In this document: positions 12,378 to 24,729 of the stretch, in pieces
Layout: the number at the start of each line of letters is the position of its first letter
Numbering within the stretch: position 1 is the first letter of the stretch
NCBI GenBank assembly: GCA_019321725.1
Contig: CM033105.1
Location: 13,777,632-13,841,631, forward strand
Length of the DNA: 64,000 nt
Source: Paulownia fortunei
Lineage: Eukaryota > Streptophyta > Magnoliopsida > Lamiales > Paulowniaceae
Direction of reading: 5' to 3'
The notes under the pieces: model-generated
Seen by the model: the letters and a program-made list of their open reading frames with translations, nothing else
What the model was told of the DNA's origin: nothing
Database searches by the model: none
Made by a program: the position numbers and the translations under genes

Positions 12378-15300
12378 TGTCATATTTCCAACACCTCCAT
12401 GAGCATAATTGCACATGTTTTTGCTTATAATCGATACAATTATGCCTTATTTTGTGATAATTGTGTGTAGGGACTAAGAATGGAGGTGATAAGTGCCTAT
12501 TCTTACATATTTTGTATCAATTCCTTTGTTATTCCTTGCTTTGTTCTTGTTAAATATTAGATTTTTATTAATGTTTTGTATGTGATAGGAGTTCGAGAAT
12601 CAAGGGATTGAAAATGAGCTAAAACAAAGTTAAAACTAAGTATTCTTGGGCCAAATTTCATTGACACGGTGCCACTGCAATACTTTTTGTATTTTGGGCA
12701 TAAATGTCTAATCCAAAGGTCTATTGACTTGATTCATGGATCATTGGAAAGATAAGTGATAGATCTACAATTTTATGTTGACAAAATATCCCAGTTCAAT
12801 TGATTTTAAAGAGAAAAAAATGGTAAAAAAGTCAAAAGTGCACTAAAACTTTAAATGTGGCAGTCCCCGTATTTGTGGCATAACTTTCTCCAAAATATGA
12901 TATGGATCTGATTCAAGTAGATAAAGAAAGCTAACAGATAGAGTTATTATTGTTATGAAGACACTAAAGTTAGTTCATTCTTGAAAAAGGTTAAAAATCA
13001 GTTGAAAGTGTATGAACAGTGTCAAAGCACTAAAGTGAGAGAGAAAAACTGCAGTAACCGCGCTTAAGCGCAAGAATAGGGCACCTAAGCGCCAAATAAA
13101 ACTGAGATCATTGTGCCTAAGCACCAAAATAGGGCGCCTAAGTACCCAAGCTGAATGAAAATAGAGCAGTTGGCGCTTAGGCACCAAAACAAGATGCCTA
13201 GGTGCCATCATTGTAACAAAATTAATTTATTTTGCTTAGAGTTGCAACAAGTGGCGATCAAAGGCAAATTTTGACATCTTTTGTAATAGATACAGATTAG
13301 ATACACCTACAAATCACTCCCCATATGTTGCTCTTGAAAGATGCACTATACACACACACAATTAACATATATTCAATTCACACATCATTCAACACACAAT
13401 TCATCACCCACACACACTCTACACCTAAATTCTCAATCAAGCACCATACTTCCTTTTTAAAAACCTCATTATATTCTTAATAGTATCATGCTTCATAAAC
13501 CATAAATGCATCAAACATTACATCATTTCACAAATAATAACAATCACATTAAAACATGAACAACATTATATGATTCTTGTGATACAGCAAATGAAAGCTT
13601 CAACTTACCTCAAGTCTACTTTGTGCTAAGTGAAAAGGTCAATCTCTTTGAAGATAGGATGTGTTAAAGGCCTAACATAATCAAATCATGTACCACTTAT
13701 TGTCCTTTTTATAAATTATTTAGTCTATTCTAATTAAAATCATATACATTTTTTAATCTTTTGTAAACAATTCCATATCAATTACATAACCTTAAAAATA
13801 ATGCATACTCCATATTTTACTACTAATTCAAGACATATATAAACATTAGGGAAACCATTAAATAACTAATAATTCAAACATAATTATTAGGACAGCCCAT
13901 AAAACATGAACATAATTCGAATTAAAATGACATAAACTTGGTTCTAACTTAAATTGATTCTAACCTTCAATTAAGCAAACTAACTGCTATTGTTCACAAT
14001 CATTTTTAGGCACCTTAAAAAACAATATAAGCATTAAAAAATCAATAGAAACAAGTAAATTAAAAAATTTCACAAGACTATCAATTTTGCTAAAAACTAG
14101 CTTAACTAGCTTAATTTTGGCTTCAAGTGTAACTTACTTAAGTTTTCAATCATACAAAAAATATACTAAAACATGTAACCATCCAAGATACTACAAATTC
14201 AACATAAGAAACATTGAAAAAGAATATATCTTGATTAAGTTGGAATTAAGCTTCAAAATCAACGGTTTTCAAGCTTAAAAGGGTGGAAACTTGTTCTAGT
14301 TTGTGTTCTATGGATTCCTATGGATTGAATTCAATTTTTATGAGTATGAGAGTATATAAATTTGTGATAAACTTAGGAGAATAAGGGATGGTCATTTTTG
14401 AGGCGCTTCCACAAGAAATATGGATGAAAATGATTTTTTTGACCTTTCAAATAGAGGTAAGTGGAGGACTATGATTGGTTGCATCATGTTTGATGTCTTC
14501 TCATGCCAAAATCCATGTTTATGGGCTATGGAGATGACAAAAATTGATGCTTTGGTATTATAATCAAGTGCAATGCGGTTTAGAATGATTCCATCCAACC
14601 CAGTCAACCAACTAATCAAATTGCACAATTTTGCATACTTTTAGTTCTTAGCCAAATGTAACATATTTCAAGTAAATATTTAGGTAATTAATCACCTTAT
14701 CATATAACTAGTATGGAGCAATACAAATAATTCATTTCATGACCATTCAGTACATCAATATTCCTTAATCGAGATACTGAGTTTTTCACTGCAAAAAGGC
14801 ACTTAAGGAATATGTTAAATCAAGAAACGAACGTTTGATATCATATTTCATGTACTAATCATGTTAAAGCATAACTGGAGTGTATAGTAACAATTATTCA
14901 TGTTCATGCAATAATGTTATTTGTATGCCATAATCCGATAATGCGTATTGATTAAATCTATATTGATGAAAAATGCTTATTATTGGCTATGTAGGAGAGA
15001 ATTAAGAATTGGCGTTGCAGCATAGGTACATGCAGTAGTCATAGGTGTGAAAATCAAAAGCTAGCGGAATAAAAGAAGCTCAAGACACTTTTAGTGGGAT
15101 GGCCCGTAGCTAGAGACGGCGCTAATTACAATAGGAAGACCCATTATCACACAACCAACACATTCCTAATCATAATTAAGCTAGGTTCATAACAACATAG
15201 GATGGCTAACCAATGCCTTGACTCTCCTTACTACTGAATTCAATCCCCTAATCTCCTTGGGTTTTAGTTGCTTTTGTTTAATTTGTTAGTTCTTGCAATT

Positions 15301-15427
15301 TAAATCAAACATGACAAAAATCATTAGGTTATAGCATAGGTAATCTATATTTGGTACTCACACATACACTCTCTAGTGATAAGATACTCTACTCACTCTT
15401 TATTACTTATTAACACCATACTCTCTA
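12378..15427 (+). repeat. 3' LTR of Athila-type element, interrupted
   Basis: The LTR starts at TGTCATATTTCC after the purine tract; a second TGATAAGTGCC word at about 12487 is an alternative start. The part 12960-13430 matches 3762-4226 of the 5' LTR, and the part from about 15023 to 15427 matches about 4731-5180. The middle is replaced by an antisense Tekay-like LTR fragment (13431-15022), and about 500 bases of Athila LTR are missing at that point. The right end stops near ACACCATACT and joins, at a CTCTCTAGTGA word, the 3' region of another Athila copy. Confidence 0.7.
13431..15022 (-). repeat. Antisense Tekay-like LTR fragment (family 1)
   Basis: This is the reverse complement of the first two thirds of the solo LTR at 48275-50515, with scattered mismatches. 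For example, 13560-13690 mirrors 49560-49690 nearly base for base. The left end of the LTR (TGTAATGCCC in the solo copy) is seen here as TGCAACGCC at about 15022 on the minus strand. The right third of the LTR (after about 49810 in the solo copy) is missing. It lies inside the Athila 3' LTR, so insertion was followed by a deletion. Short frames inside it (14087-14278, 14392-14628) are non-coding shadows. Confidence 0.8.
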
Positions 15428-15908
15428 GTGAGATTTTACGTACAATATATTATGCTCTCTTACTTTGCTTGATCCTTACCCTTTCTTTGTAGCTAATACC
15501 TAGGCCATGCATTACAATCTTATTAAAGCCCTAATGATCAAAGTTTGTGAGTGCCTACATTAGTGGAGAAGGTATATGAAAAGCAAGCTTACAGAATGCT
15601 CAAAACTTCTTTGATTGATTAAGAGAGTTATTCGTTTACAAAATTTGAACTAAAAAGCACACGTAAAACTTGAGATTGATTAAGTACACAAGCACTTTCA
15701 GATTTTGTGACAAGATGAATTTGGCATGAGTTTTATAGTGTTACTTGATTAGCCTTTTGACTGATTTCTAGATTTTTGTGAAATTGTCAATTTGTTGAGG
15801 CATGTTTGAAACATTAAGATTATTTATTCATTATCAAATTATGAGCTTGTGCCTAGTTTGATGTGTAACTTTGCTCGAGGACGAGCAAAATATAAGTTTG
15901 GGAGTAGT
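15428..15908 (+). repeat. 3' internal region and polypurine tract of a second Athila copy
   Basis: The stretch repeats 11905-12377: both share GTGAGATTTTA, then TTACCCTTTCTTTGT, then CATTAGTGGAGAAGG and a terminal GAGGACGAG block. It ends in the purine-rich AAGTTTGGGAGTAGT just before a TGATAAA LTR start. It begins abruptly at the end of the previous Athila 3' LTR, so it is a truncated neighbour rather than part of the same element. Confidence 0.7.
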
Positions 15909-16155
15909 TGATAAACTTATAATTCAATTAACAATCTCAATAACACAAATTAGGATGTTTTATCACATAATTGATTGAGTTGTGCACTTATATTTTGATA
16001 TATTTTGAGTAGATACAAAGTCAGAGGATAAGTTAAAAGATGAAGAAAATATTGAAAAATGGTGAAAGCAGCCGCACAGCAGGCCTTACAAAGTTGTGCT
16101 GTAGTGCCAGGAACTGCACGTTTCGCACCTAGCTCCAAATAGGGCGCCACTTGGC
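15909..16155 (+). repeat. Left part of the 3' LTR of the second Athila copy
   Basis: It starts with TGATAAACTTATAATTC directly after the purine tract. It contains the family's palindrome-type words in decayed form (CACCTAGCTCC and AGGGCGCC near 16127-16146). It stops near 16155, where the right end of an antisense Tekay-like LTR begins (CACACCCCAAT). The rest of this LTR was not found beyond that insertion. Confidence 0.6.
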
Positions 16156-18470
16156 ACACCCCAATAATATATATATATTATAAATTATAATTTTTTTCTA
16201 CAATGTATGAATTATGTGAGCTAATACCTAGTAAGTAAAAATTATGTATGCCAAAAGTATGATATGAAACATCATGCAATTAATTTTCAAAATATCATGT
16301 TGGAAATGTATCATGTCTGAGTACTCATAAATCAAAGTATTTCACTCAAAACCATTTCTTTTCATAGGGCCCTTAGCTCACCTATTATGCATTAGAAAGA
16401 GCTCTGTGTGCAATATTAATATTAATAATGAAGTGGTTAATCTCAATTGACATAGCTGAGTGTACCATCCTCTCATGACCACTAAAGATGGACCTTGTCG
16501 TCCATGTGATCACCCAAGAAGTATCCCACCCATGGTGTTAATATAACAAGGACATAGTTAAGTGGATCATCATGTCATGATCCACCAGAAGTACACTCCC
16601 TGTCTTCCCCTGTGATCACCGAGAAGTATCACACTTGTGGCACCCAAAATCAAAATATCACATAAGCATGCCTCCATGCCTTGATGCACTAGTAGTGGCC
16701 AAAAAAATATCTTTGTAGCACAATCCCTTTCTCAAAGTATGTCGTCCATGTAAAAATCTCAATTTTGCGCATGTCTCATGCTTGCTCGTGCAAATACTCG
16801 TGAATGGTATGAATGTAAGCCATTTTGCTATAAATTTCTTTCCAACATTTTCAATATCATGAGGTGCATAATCTACTGGTTATCATACCTCTCCAATTAT
16901 CATCATCACATTTAGTACAAATACATCAAGACATACTATGTCTATTCATTATAGTTTCAAATGAATCTTTACTTACCTTTGGCCTTGTTGGTAGTTTACT
17001 CTAAATGTTAAAGCCTATCTCCTAAACCTTTGGTGGAAAACAACTTGTAATATTATCCAACATCAAACATCATCCCCAAATTGGCAAGTTCAATATACCT
17101 AATCTCATACTAAGACCTTGGACATCAAGGTTAACTAGGTAACACTCAAACCTTTCAAGTTACAAATTAATACCTAAAACAGTCCCATAATTATTTTAAA
17201 TTCTCATCTTAAATGCATTCAAACAACATGTACTCAAAGTATTTTAACCCTAATAACAAGTTCCCAACTATTATAACTTAATAGCAACATGTAGAGGTTG
17301 AAACATGTTAAAATATAAGGTTTCAGGTGGAGCTAAATAGGCAGATTCAAAATTTTACTCATTGGCTTGATGTCCCATTGTGTTTTATGTGTCTTTTCAC
17401 ACCTCTAATCACATTCAATCACTCCCAAATTTACTCTACTTATTTAGCATATAAGTGAATTTAACCATGTCATAGCCCTATAAAAAATAATAGATTAATC
17501 TTAGCAAAATCAACCCCCCTTTTACATAACACTAAAATAGAGTATTTCATGTGGAAGTTTTTTGTTCTTTCATAATCATACTCTACTTCGAATTCTAACC
17601 TATCCAACCTTAAATATATAAACCTCAACCCATATATAAACACATTTGTGATGAAAAATACAGGTTTTTTCCAAGTTATTATGCATATTTAAAGCCTAAG
17701 AACATAGAAATCAGCATGTACACAGTTATGTCCTTAGTGATTCCTATTCAGTTTTTGCAACCAAAAGCCTTTCCTTTTGTGCATAATAACACCACAAATA
17801 ACACCTTAACATGATTATAAAAAATAATATAATTTTTAGAAATCATAAACCCTAAAAACATAAAAAAAATTGACAAAATCATGAGTCAAGCTCACATAGG
17901 TTCAGTTTTCAGCTTCTACTTGTTGATTACTACTTCCTTTTGCTTGTTTTGCTTTCTCTTTCACTTAGAACCATTTGAGAACACTTCATGGAGATTAATA
18001 TGGATGTTTTGATGGTGAAATAAGGTCTAAAAATGGTCTTAGTTGTGGCTTCTTTCTTAGGAATAAGGAGGAGCTTGAGGTGTTCAACTGTGAGGTGGCA
18101 AAGAAGCATGAGGTGTGGTTTTGTGGCATAATTTGATTTTACACTCATCTTAGACAGCCACAATCAAGTGTTTCCCAAATTTACTCATCTCATTACAACC
18201 TATCTTAATTGCCACCAGATCTCATAAATATTTGCTTTCTAAGGAGACTTGTTCTTAACTGGATTCCTGTGGATCTTAGACGGCAAAAGTCGTTCATTTA
18301 ATTTCTAACTCGGTCGATACCCAATTCTTACCCTGTTGTCAATACGACACTTCAATAAATATTACACATATATAGGCCTTGTAATATTACATGTCAATCA
18401 TGGTACATCATGTATAATGTTTTAAATATGTAATTTCTCAATTATGCCTTCGAAATACCCTGATCAAATC
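16156..18470 (-). repeat. Antisense Tekay-like LTR (family 2)
   Basis: This is the reverse complement of the family at 1-2054. Diagnostic shared blocks on the minus strand are GGCCACTACTAGTGCA (about 16690), TGTTTGATGTTGGATAATA (about 17060) and TGTTTCAACCTCTACATG (about 17300). The right end is near 16156 (CACACCCC on the plus strand, the mirror of GGGGTGTT). The left end is placed near 18470, where the minus strand reads GGGTATTTCGAAGGCATAA, a typical early Tekay LTR stretch; the exact start is blurred. No internal element sequence is attached, so it may be a solo LTR. Confidence 0.65.
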
Positions 18471-18828
18471 GAATCAAATCATATAAGCTTACTACTATCA
18501 CCTTCAATATTTCCAAAACTATAACTTGACCATGATTATCCAATGTATTGATCAACCTAATTTTCTCTCTTATCTCGATGTAAAATTGATTGCTTAGATT
18601 TTGTAACATTGACAATTAACACATGCGAAAATTTTCGAAACTTAAAGCTCAAGAATGTTCTTATAAATTGCTTATCCCTTGAATTTATTTAGGGTATCAA
18701 TCGTATCTCAGTTACGTATAACCGACCAAATCACAACAAACTCAAGAGACCTATATATAATTGATATGTGCCATTTAAAAGTTTAAATTCCATTGCACTC
18801 AAGGTCCCGTGGTATTGTGAACCCAATA
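18471..18828 (+). repeat. Remnant of a Ty1/copia LTR end (copy A)
   Basis: The last part (about 18770-18828) aligns with the ends of the other copia LTRs at 22860-22936, 25350-25417 and 31050-31118, finishing in GAACCCAATA. Upstream of about 18700 the match fades, and I cannot assign the sequence securely. Confidence 0.5.
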
Positions 18829-20529
18829 GTAGTACCAGAGCTTAGGTTAATATGTGACTGATACCCACCGCTGTAATTTTTATATAAAAATATGCATTCT
18901 AAATTATCTTTAATGTGATAAAGTATTTTACAGGATTTGTATGTTTGGGATTTATGTTTTAAGTGTAAAACTTGAATTTTAGATGAAAAACCAAAAGCGA
19001 CTGGCGCTGTAGCGCTGTCTTACGGAAGCCTTGGTGCCATGGCGTAGTTCATGAGGTGTTGTAGGCATGATTGAAAATAGTTTTAAACACCACGACATTG
19101 ACCACTTGGTGCCACTGTGCCAACTGGAACTTTATTCAAGTTAGATTAGCATTGTGACTCAACTGGCCCTCGCACCCAGATTTGATTTTTCTCAATTTTT
19201 CAATTTTTCAAAATCTTATTTAGAATTAAATTGTTAGTTCTGAAAGAATAAAGTTGTCTTAATTGGAAATTTGAAATTATGAATCCAAAATTCAAAATTG
19301 GTACATAAAAAGAATGGTAAATTTACATATTTTTTATTATCATTAGATGATTATAATTTAGCATGTTGTGAATGGATAATCATGGGAGCCATGATCATTG
19401 TGATTGGATTTATCTTTATGTTTTAATTGAAACGAAGCATGCGAGTCTCTTTCTCTATTTTTCTCATTGTTTTTTTTCTCTCTCTCTCTCTTATATGTAC
19501 ACCCTCTTAAACTTGATTAAAGGTTTCTTATAGGTTAGTAATTATAGTGTAGCATAGTTGGTGAGGGTTTTTGTTTTGTATTTTTATGGACAATATAAGA
19601 AGGAGCAAAATGGAGAAATAAGAAAAAAAGTCCCAAGAAGTCCTATGTATGCATGGGATTCATATATGTATTATATAGGAATATTATTATTTTAATTATC
19701 AACCTAGATTGACTATTGATCCACTTTGGTTCGAGTGGATCACATAGGAATGAAAGGCCTTTTGTCATCCTTAGATAGTATGTATGAGATGCATACTATG
19801 AATGTTTAATGTTTTTTCCTTATGATTCCCTATCTTTGTTGCGATCATTAGGATAAATAACATTAAACAAGATAATCATAAGATTAGACCTTGTGTATGA
19901 AACAAACACCAATGTGTTTCCCTTACTTGAATTAAAATTCAACTTCAAAAACTTTGGGTGTTAAACCTTCAAGGTTTATATCAAATGTAAATGGGTATTA
20001 TTGACGAGGCCTAATCATCTATGCTTTCCATCAAAAAGTAGTAAACATGTGATAAGTTGTTGAGCTTAGTGCATTGACCACAAGTGTGGGATGTGCTAAG
20101 AAAAGAAAGCTATGATCACTACTTAACATAGTAATGCCCATGGAGTGGGCGTCTAAATATTAGCCACGAGTTATAGGATATTTAGGGGTTTCACTTACAT
20201 GGATATTTTGATGGGTTATGTTTGACATTGATTACCTTATGGGCAAATAGAAAAAATGAAGTAAAATATCTTAAGGTTGCATATTGATGCAATTGGCAAT
20301 ATGTTGCATACCTTTTGCCTTTGTCATATAGGCTCATATTATTAGGGTGTACGACAAAGTTAGTTGGACTTTAAACCTACTAGGAAATTAGATTTCTTCA
20401 AGTTCCCTCATGAGAGTGATAGAATTTGAATAAAATAGTGGGTAATATTTATAATAAAAGACCTTGTTGTAAATATATGTTTAAACTGCATGAATGCTTA
20501 TTTTCTGCTTTGTATTATTTTTGGAAATA
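18829..20529 (+). repeat. Copia leader A with primer binding site
   Basis: It begins with GTAGTACCAGAGC (18829-18841), a decayed form of the initiator-Met primer site TGGTATCAGAGC used by copia elements. The 1.7-kb leader lacks a coding frame but shares ordered blocks with leaders B, C and E. These include a word near 19650 (CCTATGTATGCATGGGAT), GTTCGAGTGGATCAC near 19727, a repeated 'ACAAGTGTGGGATG' or 'GAGTTATAGGATA' theme around 20080-20180, and AGAGTGATAGAATTTGAATAAAATAG near 20415-20440. A GC-richer segment at 18985-19170 has no counterpart in the other copies. Confidence 0.65.
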
Positions 20530-20797
20530 ATGGCTAAAAATCCACTTGTATCTATCTTGGACACTAACAAACTCATAAGTCCTAATTTTGTTGATTGACT
20601 GAGGAATCTTTGGATTCTCTTGCAACCAAAAAATAGGGCTTACGTCCTCGAATTTGTGCCCCCAGTGAACCTCTGGCGAATGCCACTAATGAAGAGCTTA
20701 CCGAACATCGTAAACAATTCAATGGCGATGTGCAAGCTAAGTGTTACATGTTAGAATATGTTGAATGAACTTTAAAGCCAACATGAGGGTATTGCAC
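20530..20797 (+). pseudogene. gag: Copia gag, first codons only
   Basis: The ATG at 20530 begins MAKNPLVSILDTNKL, the standard opening of a copia gag of the UBN2 type. It is followed by SPNFVD and a stop where a Trp would be expected. Decayed gag words continue (a DVQAKCYMLE stretch near 20730-20760). The gene then ends abruptly, and the next LTR (B) starts at 20798. Everything from mid-gag through pol is missing. Compare 24730, where the same opening is again followed by an LTR. Confidence 0.7.
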
Positions 20798-22936
20798 TGT
20801 TAGAGTAGTGCAATTAGATTGGGTGTCTTTTGTATTGTTGTTTTTGTAAAAAATAGTCTTTTTCAACTTATATTAATCATTTAAACTTTCTCTTTGTCTT
20901 AAGTTCTATATGTTAATTAGATAAAGTCACTAGACAAAACTTAGGTGTGGGGCATGGTTGCGCATATGTTGGTGATCATGAAATAAGCCTATATTGCTTT
21001 GGCTAAAATTAGTTCTAGGATGAGGGCTTTTTGAGAAGGGACATCAAATAGGTCAATAAGACCCACGCATACGATACATGCTTGCATGAGAATGATGTCT
21101 CACTCTATAGGCATCAACATAGTGATGTTAGTGTATGTATGCAGACGCTTGTTAGAGAACAAGTACATCGAATAGGAACAGGGGGGCTAGAAATTCATAG
21201 TCAGAGACGTTTTTTGAAGTAAGAATTTTCATGTTATGACACGACTAGTTCTTAGATTTAAGGCAACATGGCAGCCTTGTGCACATCATGTTCCATCTTG
21301 ATGTATCTTCAAATTGTCTGACAATTAAAATATTGTATTGGCATGTATGGAGGTTAAAGAGTGGCCGACAAAGGATCCATCACCTGTCTAGTAGAAAAGT
21401 GGATCTCCTATGTTTCATAGTTCATGATTCAAAAGTCTTTGACTGAGGCAGAAAGAATGTTAGATGGGTTTTTCTAACAATTCATTATAAGTCAATGGAA
21501 CTTGAAATGGAATCATAGTTAATGAGTCATTTAGGATTTTGACTAATAATTAATACCCTAAACTTAAATTAGGAAATTAGTTGACGTAAAGACCTTACTT
21601 GTATGGTACTCGTAATTGATATAGGTTCGCTTGCTATTTCACATAAGACTAGGTAGTTATGATTTACTTTCTAGGTATTTCCCATGAATTGTGAGGTTTT
21701 TGGAATTAATGAGTTAATTTTAAATGAATTAATTAATTATATTAATTAATTAAAATAATTATTATTTATAAGTTGCAAATATTGCAAACTCACTACTAGT
21801 TTAGTTGTGAACCTATACAGTCACACACTTTGGAATAGAGCATTTCTAATCTATAAATTAATCTAAAGAGTTGGATTCAATTAATTAATAGATATTAAAT
21901 AATTGGGGCTTAATTTAATTCATGGAGTTGAATTAATTATTTAATTAAATAATTGAATTTTGTAGTGAAACATTGGGAGCCCCATTAGAGTGAAACAATT
22001 AATTGATTTAGCCATAAATTAATTTAATTATTAAATTATTTTATTCAGTTAAATAATTAAATTATTTAATTGGACCTAATAAGATTAGTAGGCTTGATTG
22101 AATTAAATTAATTGATTAAGATCAATTAATTGAATTTGGGTCTAATCAATTAATTGGATTTAATAAAAATCCAAACCCAATTCAAAGTGGCCCATTAGTA
22201 GAGACCCACTAGAGTTCTTGGAAGAAGATGGAAGGATAAGAGAATAAGATATTCTTATTCTTGGAATTATCTAATTTGATTAGATAATATCGCATAGTAT
22301 CTTTGGAAGACACAAGAGGATATATGATATCCTTGAAGATAGAGTTTGAAATTTTTGGGAAATTATGAGATCAACCAAAATCCTCCAACACATAAAAGGC
22401 GAGGGCCAAAAATTAAGAGTAGGACTTTTAGAATTTTCGGCCAACAAGAAGAAAAGGAGAGAAAAAAAAGAATTCTCCCAAAAAAAATATCTATCTTCCT
22501 TCTTTCTTCCTTAATCAAAAGTTCCATCTTTCGATTGAATCAAAGTATTCAATTCCTATTACCACATATCCGTTTAAAAATTAATACTCAGTTAAATCAC
22601 TCTGATATACTAGAATAGTAAATGAATTAAAATCGCTAGCGAGGTTCAGATGTTGTGTTCTTGCCCGAAATGTTAACTTCATGAGAGGGATGACAATTGG
22701 ATCCCTGCGAATCAATTTTTGTACGAGGGCTAGCAATTGATTGCTTCAATTTCTTCTACAGTCGATGTGCTTAAAAGGTATAAATCCAAAAACCCTTTAC
22801 TATTTAGTTTAGGTAATTGAAAAATACAAAATCGATAATCACATCAAACTAGGTGTGATGCCATGTTTGATATGGCATTTCTAAATTAAATTTTAAATTA
22901 CCACTGCGCACGCCTTGCAATTACATGAACCTAATA
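20798..22936 (+). repeat. Ty1/copia LTR, copy B
   Basis: It starts TGTTAGAGTAGTGCAATTAG and ends GAACCTAATA before the primer-like GTAATATTAGACC. It matches copy D (29340-31118) in order: the GGGGCATGGTTGCGCATATG stretch (20949), the ACAAGTACA block (21160), the CTCCTATGTTTCATAG block (21405), an AATTAATT-rich segment (21715-22170) and a terminal block (22650-22936). It is about 2.1 kb, longer than copy D at about 1.8 kb. The frame at 22346-22618 is not supported as a gene. Confidence 0.8.
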
Positions 22937-24729
22937 GTAATATTAGACCATGATTTACATATTTTGGATTATGTTTTTAGGATTTAAGTGTTAAATCTAT
23001 GTTTAATTGTGATTACTGATTGGGACTAGTATAAATTTTGTATTTTTGATTTAATTGTTAAATTATGGATAAAATGAATACATCACAGAACAACCTACTT
23101 TTGTGTAGATGGTCATTGGATCATAGCAGCCGCCATCGAGCCAAGGGCAAGAGCATCGTCGGCTGAGCGTGCGCACGAGCTTCTTCCAATGCACGCTGCA
23201 CACTAGTAGGGCACCAGCCCAGGCATGACTTGTAGCTTCCGTGTCAATGGTGGAGGGGTGTTTGCATGTACAGCGATGATGCAGGACACCTAACATATGT
23301 GCGACTTGGTAGCAGGCATGCACGAGCGTGTGCGCCAGTTGCGCAAATATGCACGCATACATTGGGTGTTGAGTACCTGACGTGCATGCGCTCAAGTGTG
23401 CACACCGTCGAGCGTGCTGTCGTTCTTGGTAGCATGCTGGCTTCATGTCAGGTTGTTGGATAACTCTATCATGTGGGGTTACAAATTTTAATTTTTAAAA
23501 TTTTTTAATAATTATTTTTTAATTTTAATTAGTTGTTGATTTTAATTTATTTTTTTAAAAAAGTTTTTTCATGAAAAATCAAAAAAATTGACCCAAGTCT
23601 TGAAATTGATAATTTAATAGACAGTAAATTTACATGCTTTGATAAATTCATGCGATATATTTATAAGCATGTATAGGATGATCATGAAGCTATTAACCCA
23701 TATGATTGGATGTATGTATTTAGATTTTAAAATGGGCCTACGTGCCTCTTATTTCTCTTTTTTATGTACTTTCTCATTTTTGAAATGTAAAGACAGTAGA
23801 TAGTGTGAGGTTTTCTTTTTGTTTTTGTTGGACAAAAAAAAAGACCAAGGCGGAGAATTAAGAGAAGGCCCATGAATGTATGGGAATTATATCCATGTGA
23901 TAGAAATAGTTTTGATTTCATTTTATTACCTTTAGATAGACCTAGATCCATTTTGGTTCAAATAGATTGCATGATTTGGCTCAAGATCATCAAATTATGT
24001 ATATATTAGATGCATGCATAGGGTTTATTTATTTCTTTCAATGATATGCTTGCTATCAATTGAATACAAACTCATTAAATAAACAAAGATAAAATGATAA
24101 GGTCTTCGTTAAAATAAAATACCCCACTTGAATTAAGATCAAGTAAAGGAATTTTTCCAAAATTTAATTTCAAGCAAATATGGATAAAATTGGGTTGGAC
24201 CTAATAATTCATGCCTACCATCAAAAGGAGACGACATGATGTTGCTACCTTAGTCATTAGCCATGAGTCATGGGATGACTTTGTGATGGAAAGTTGTGAT
24301 CTCTACTAAGCATAACGATGCCCATGAAATAGATTCATCTTTATATTGGTCATGAATCGTGGAATATTTTGATGCTACATCTACATGGAAGTTTGATAGG
24401 TCTTGCTTGATGCTTAGTACCAATAAAATTGGGGCATATGGGAATAAGTGAGGCAAAATATCTTCAAGGTTGTATAGCGATACAATTATTAAAGATTTAA
24501 CCACCTTTCATTATGTTTTTTGGGCTCATAAAATTAGTGCACATGACATATTGATCAGGCATCAAACCCACTAAGAAATATGATTTCCCAAATTTCCATT
24601 GGGGGTGATGGAATTCGAATAAAATAGTAGTTGACATTTATGATTAAAAACCTTGTTATAAATTAATACGATTTTGAAAGAATACTCATTTTATGCCTTG
24701 TTTCAATTTTTTTAGATTCTATCTATAAA
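22937..24729 (+). repeat. Copia leader B, with a GC-rich variable segment
   Basis: A decayed primer site (GTAATATTAGACC) begins the leader. The segment 23105-23460 is strikingly GC- and CpG-rich compared with everything around it, and it is absent from leaders A, C and E. From about 23640 the leader is again the family sequence: a word near 23870 (GCCCATGAATGTATGGG), the TAGACCTAGATCCATTTTGG stretch near 23938, and TGGGGGTGATGGAATTCG at about 24600. Overlapping open frames at 23063-23463 on both strands exist only because the segment is GC-rich and stop-poor; no domain is recognisable. Confidence 0.65.

Noticed and set aside
15000..18500. Inverted Tekay-like LTRs at 1-2054 and 16156-18470 as the two ends of one large inverted unit
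   Set aside because: The two are in opposite orientation, each abuts different Athila sequence and no paired duplication is visible; independent insertions are simpler.
22346..22618. 90-residue basic frame
   Set aside because: It lies fully inside copia LTR B, at a site covered by LTR sequence in the other copies.
23063..23463. Overlapping frames on both strands, up to 127 residues, Cys- and His-rich
   Set aside because: They arise because the GC-rich segment has few stop words. Codon pattern and domains do not support a protein, and the segment sits in a retrotransposon leader.
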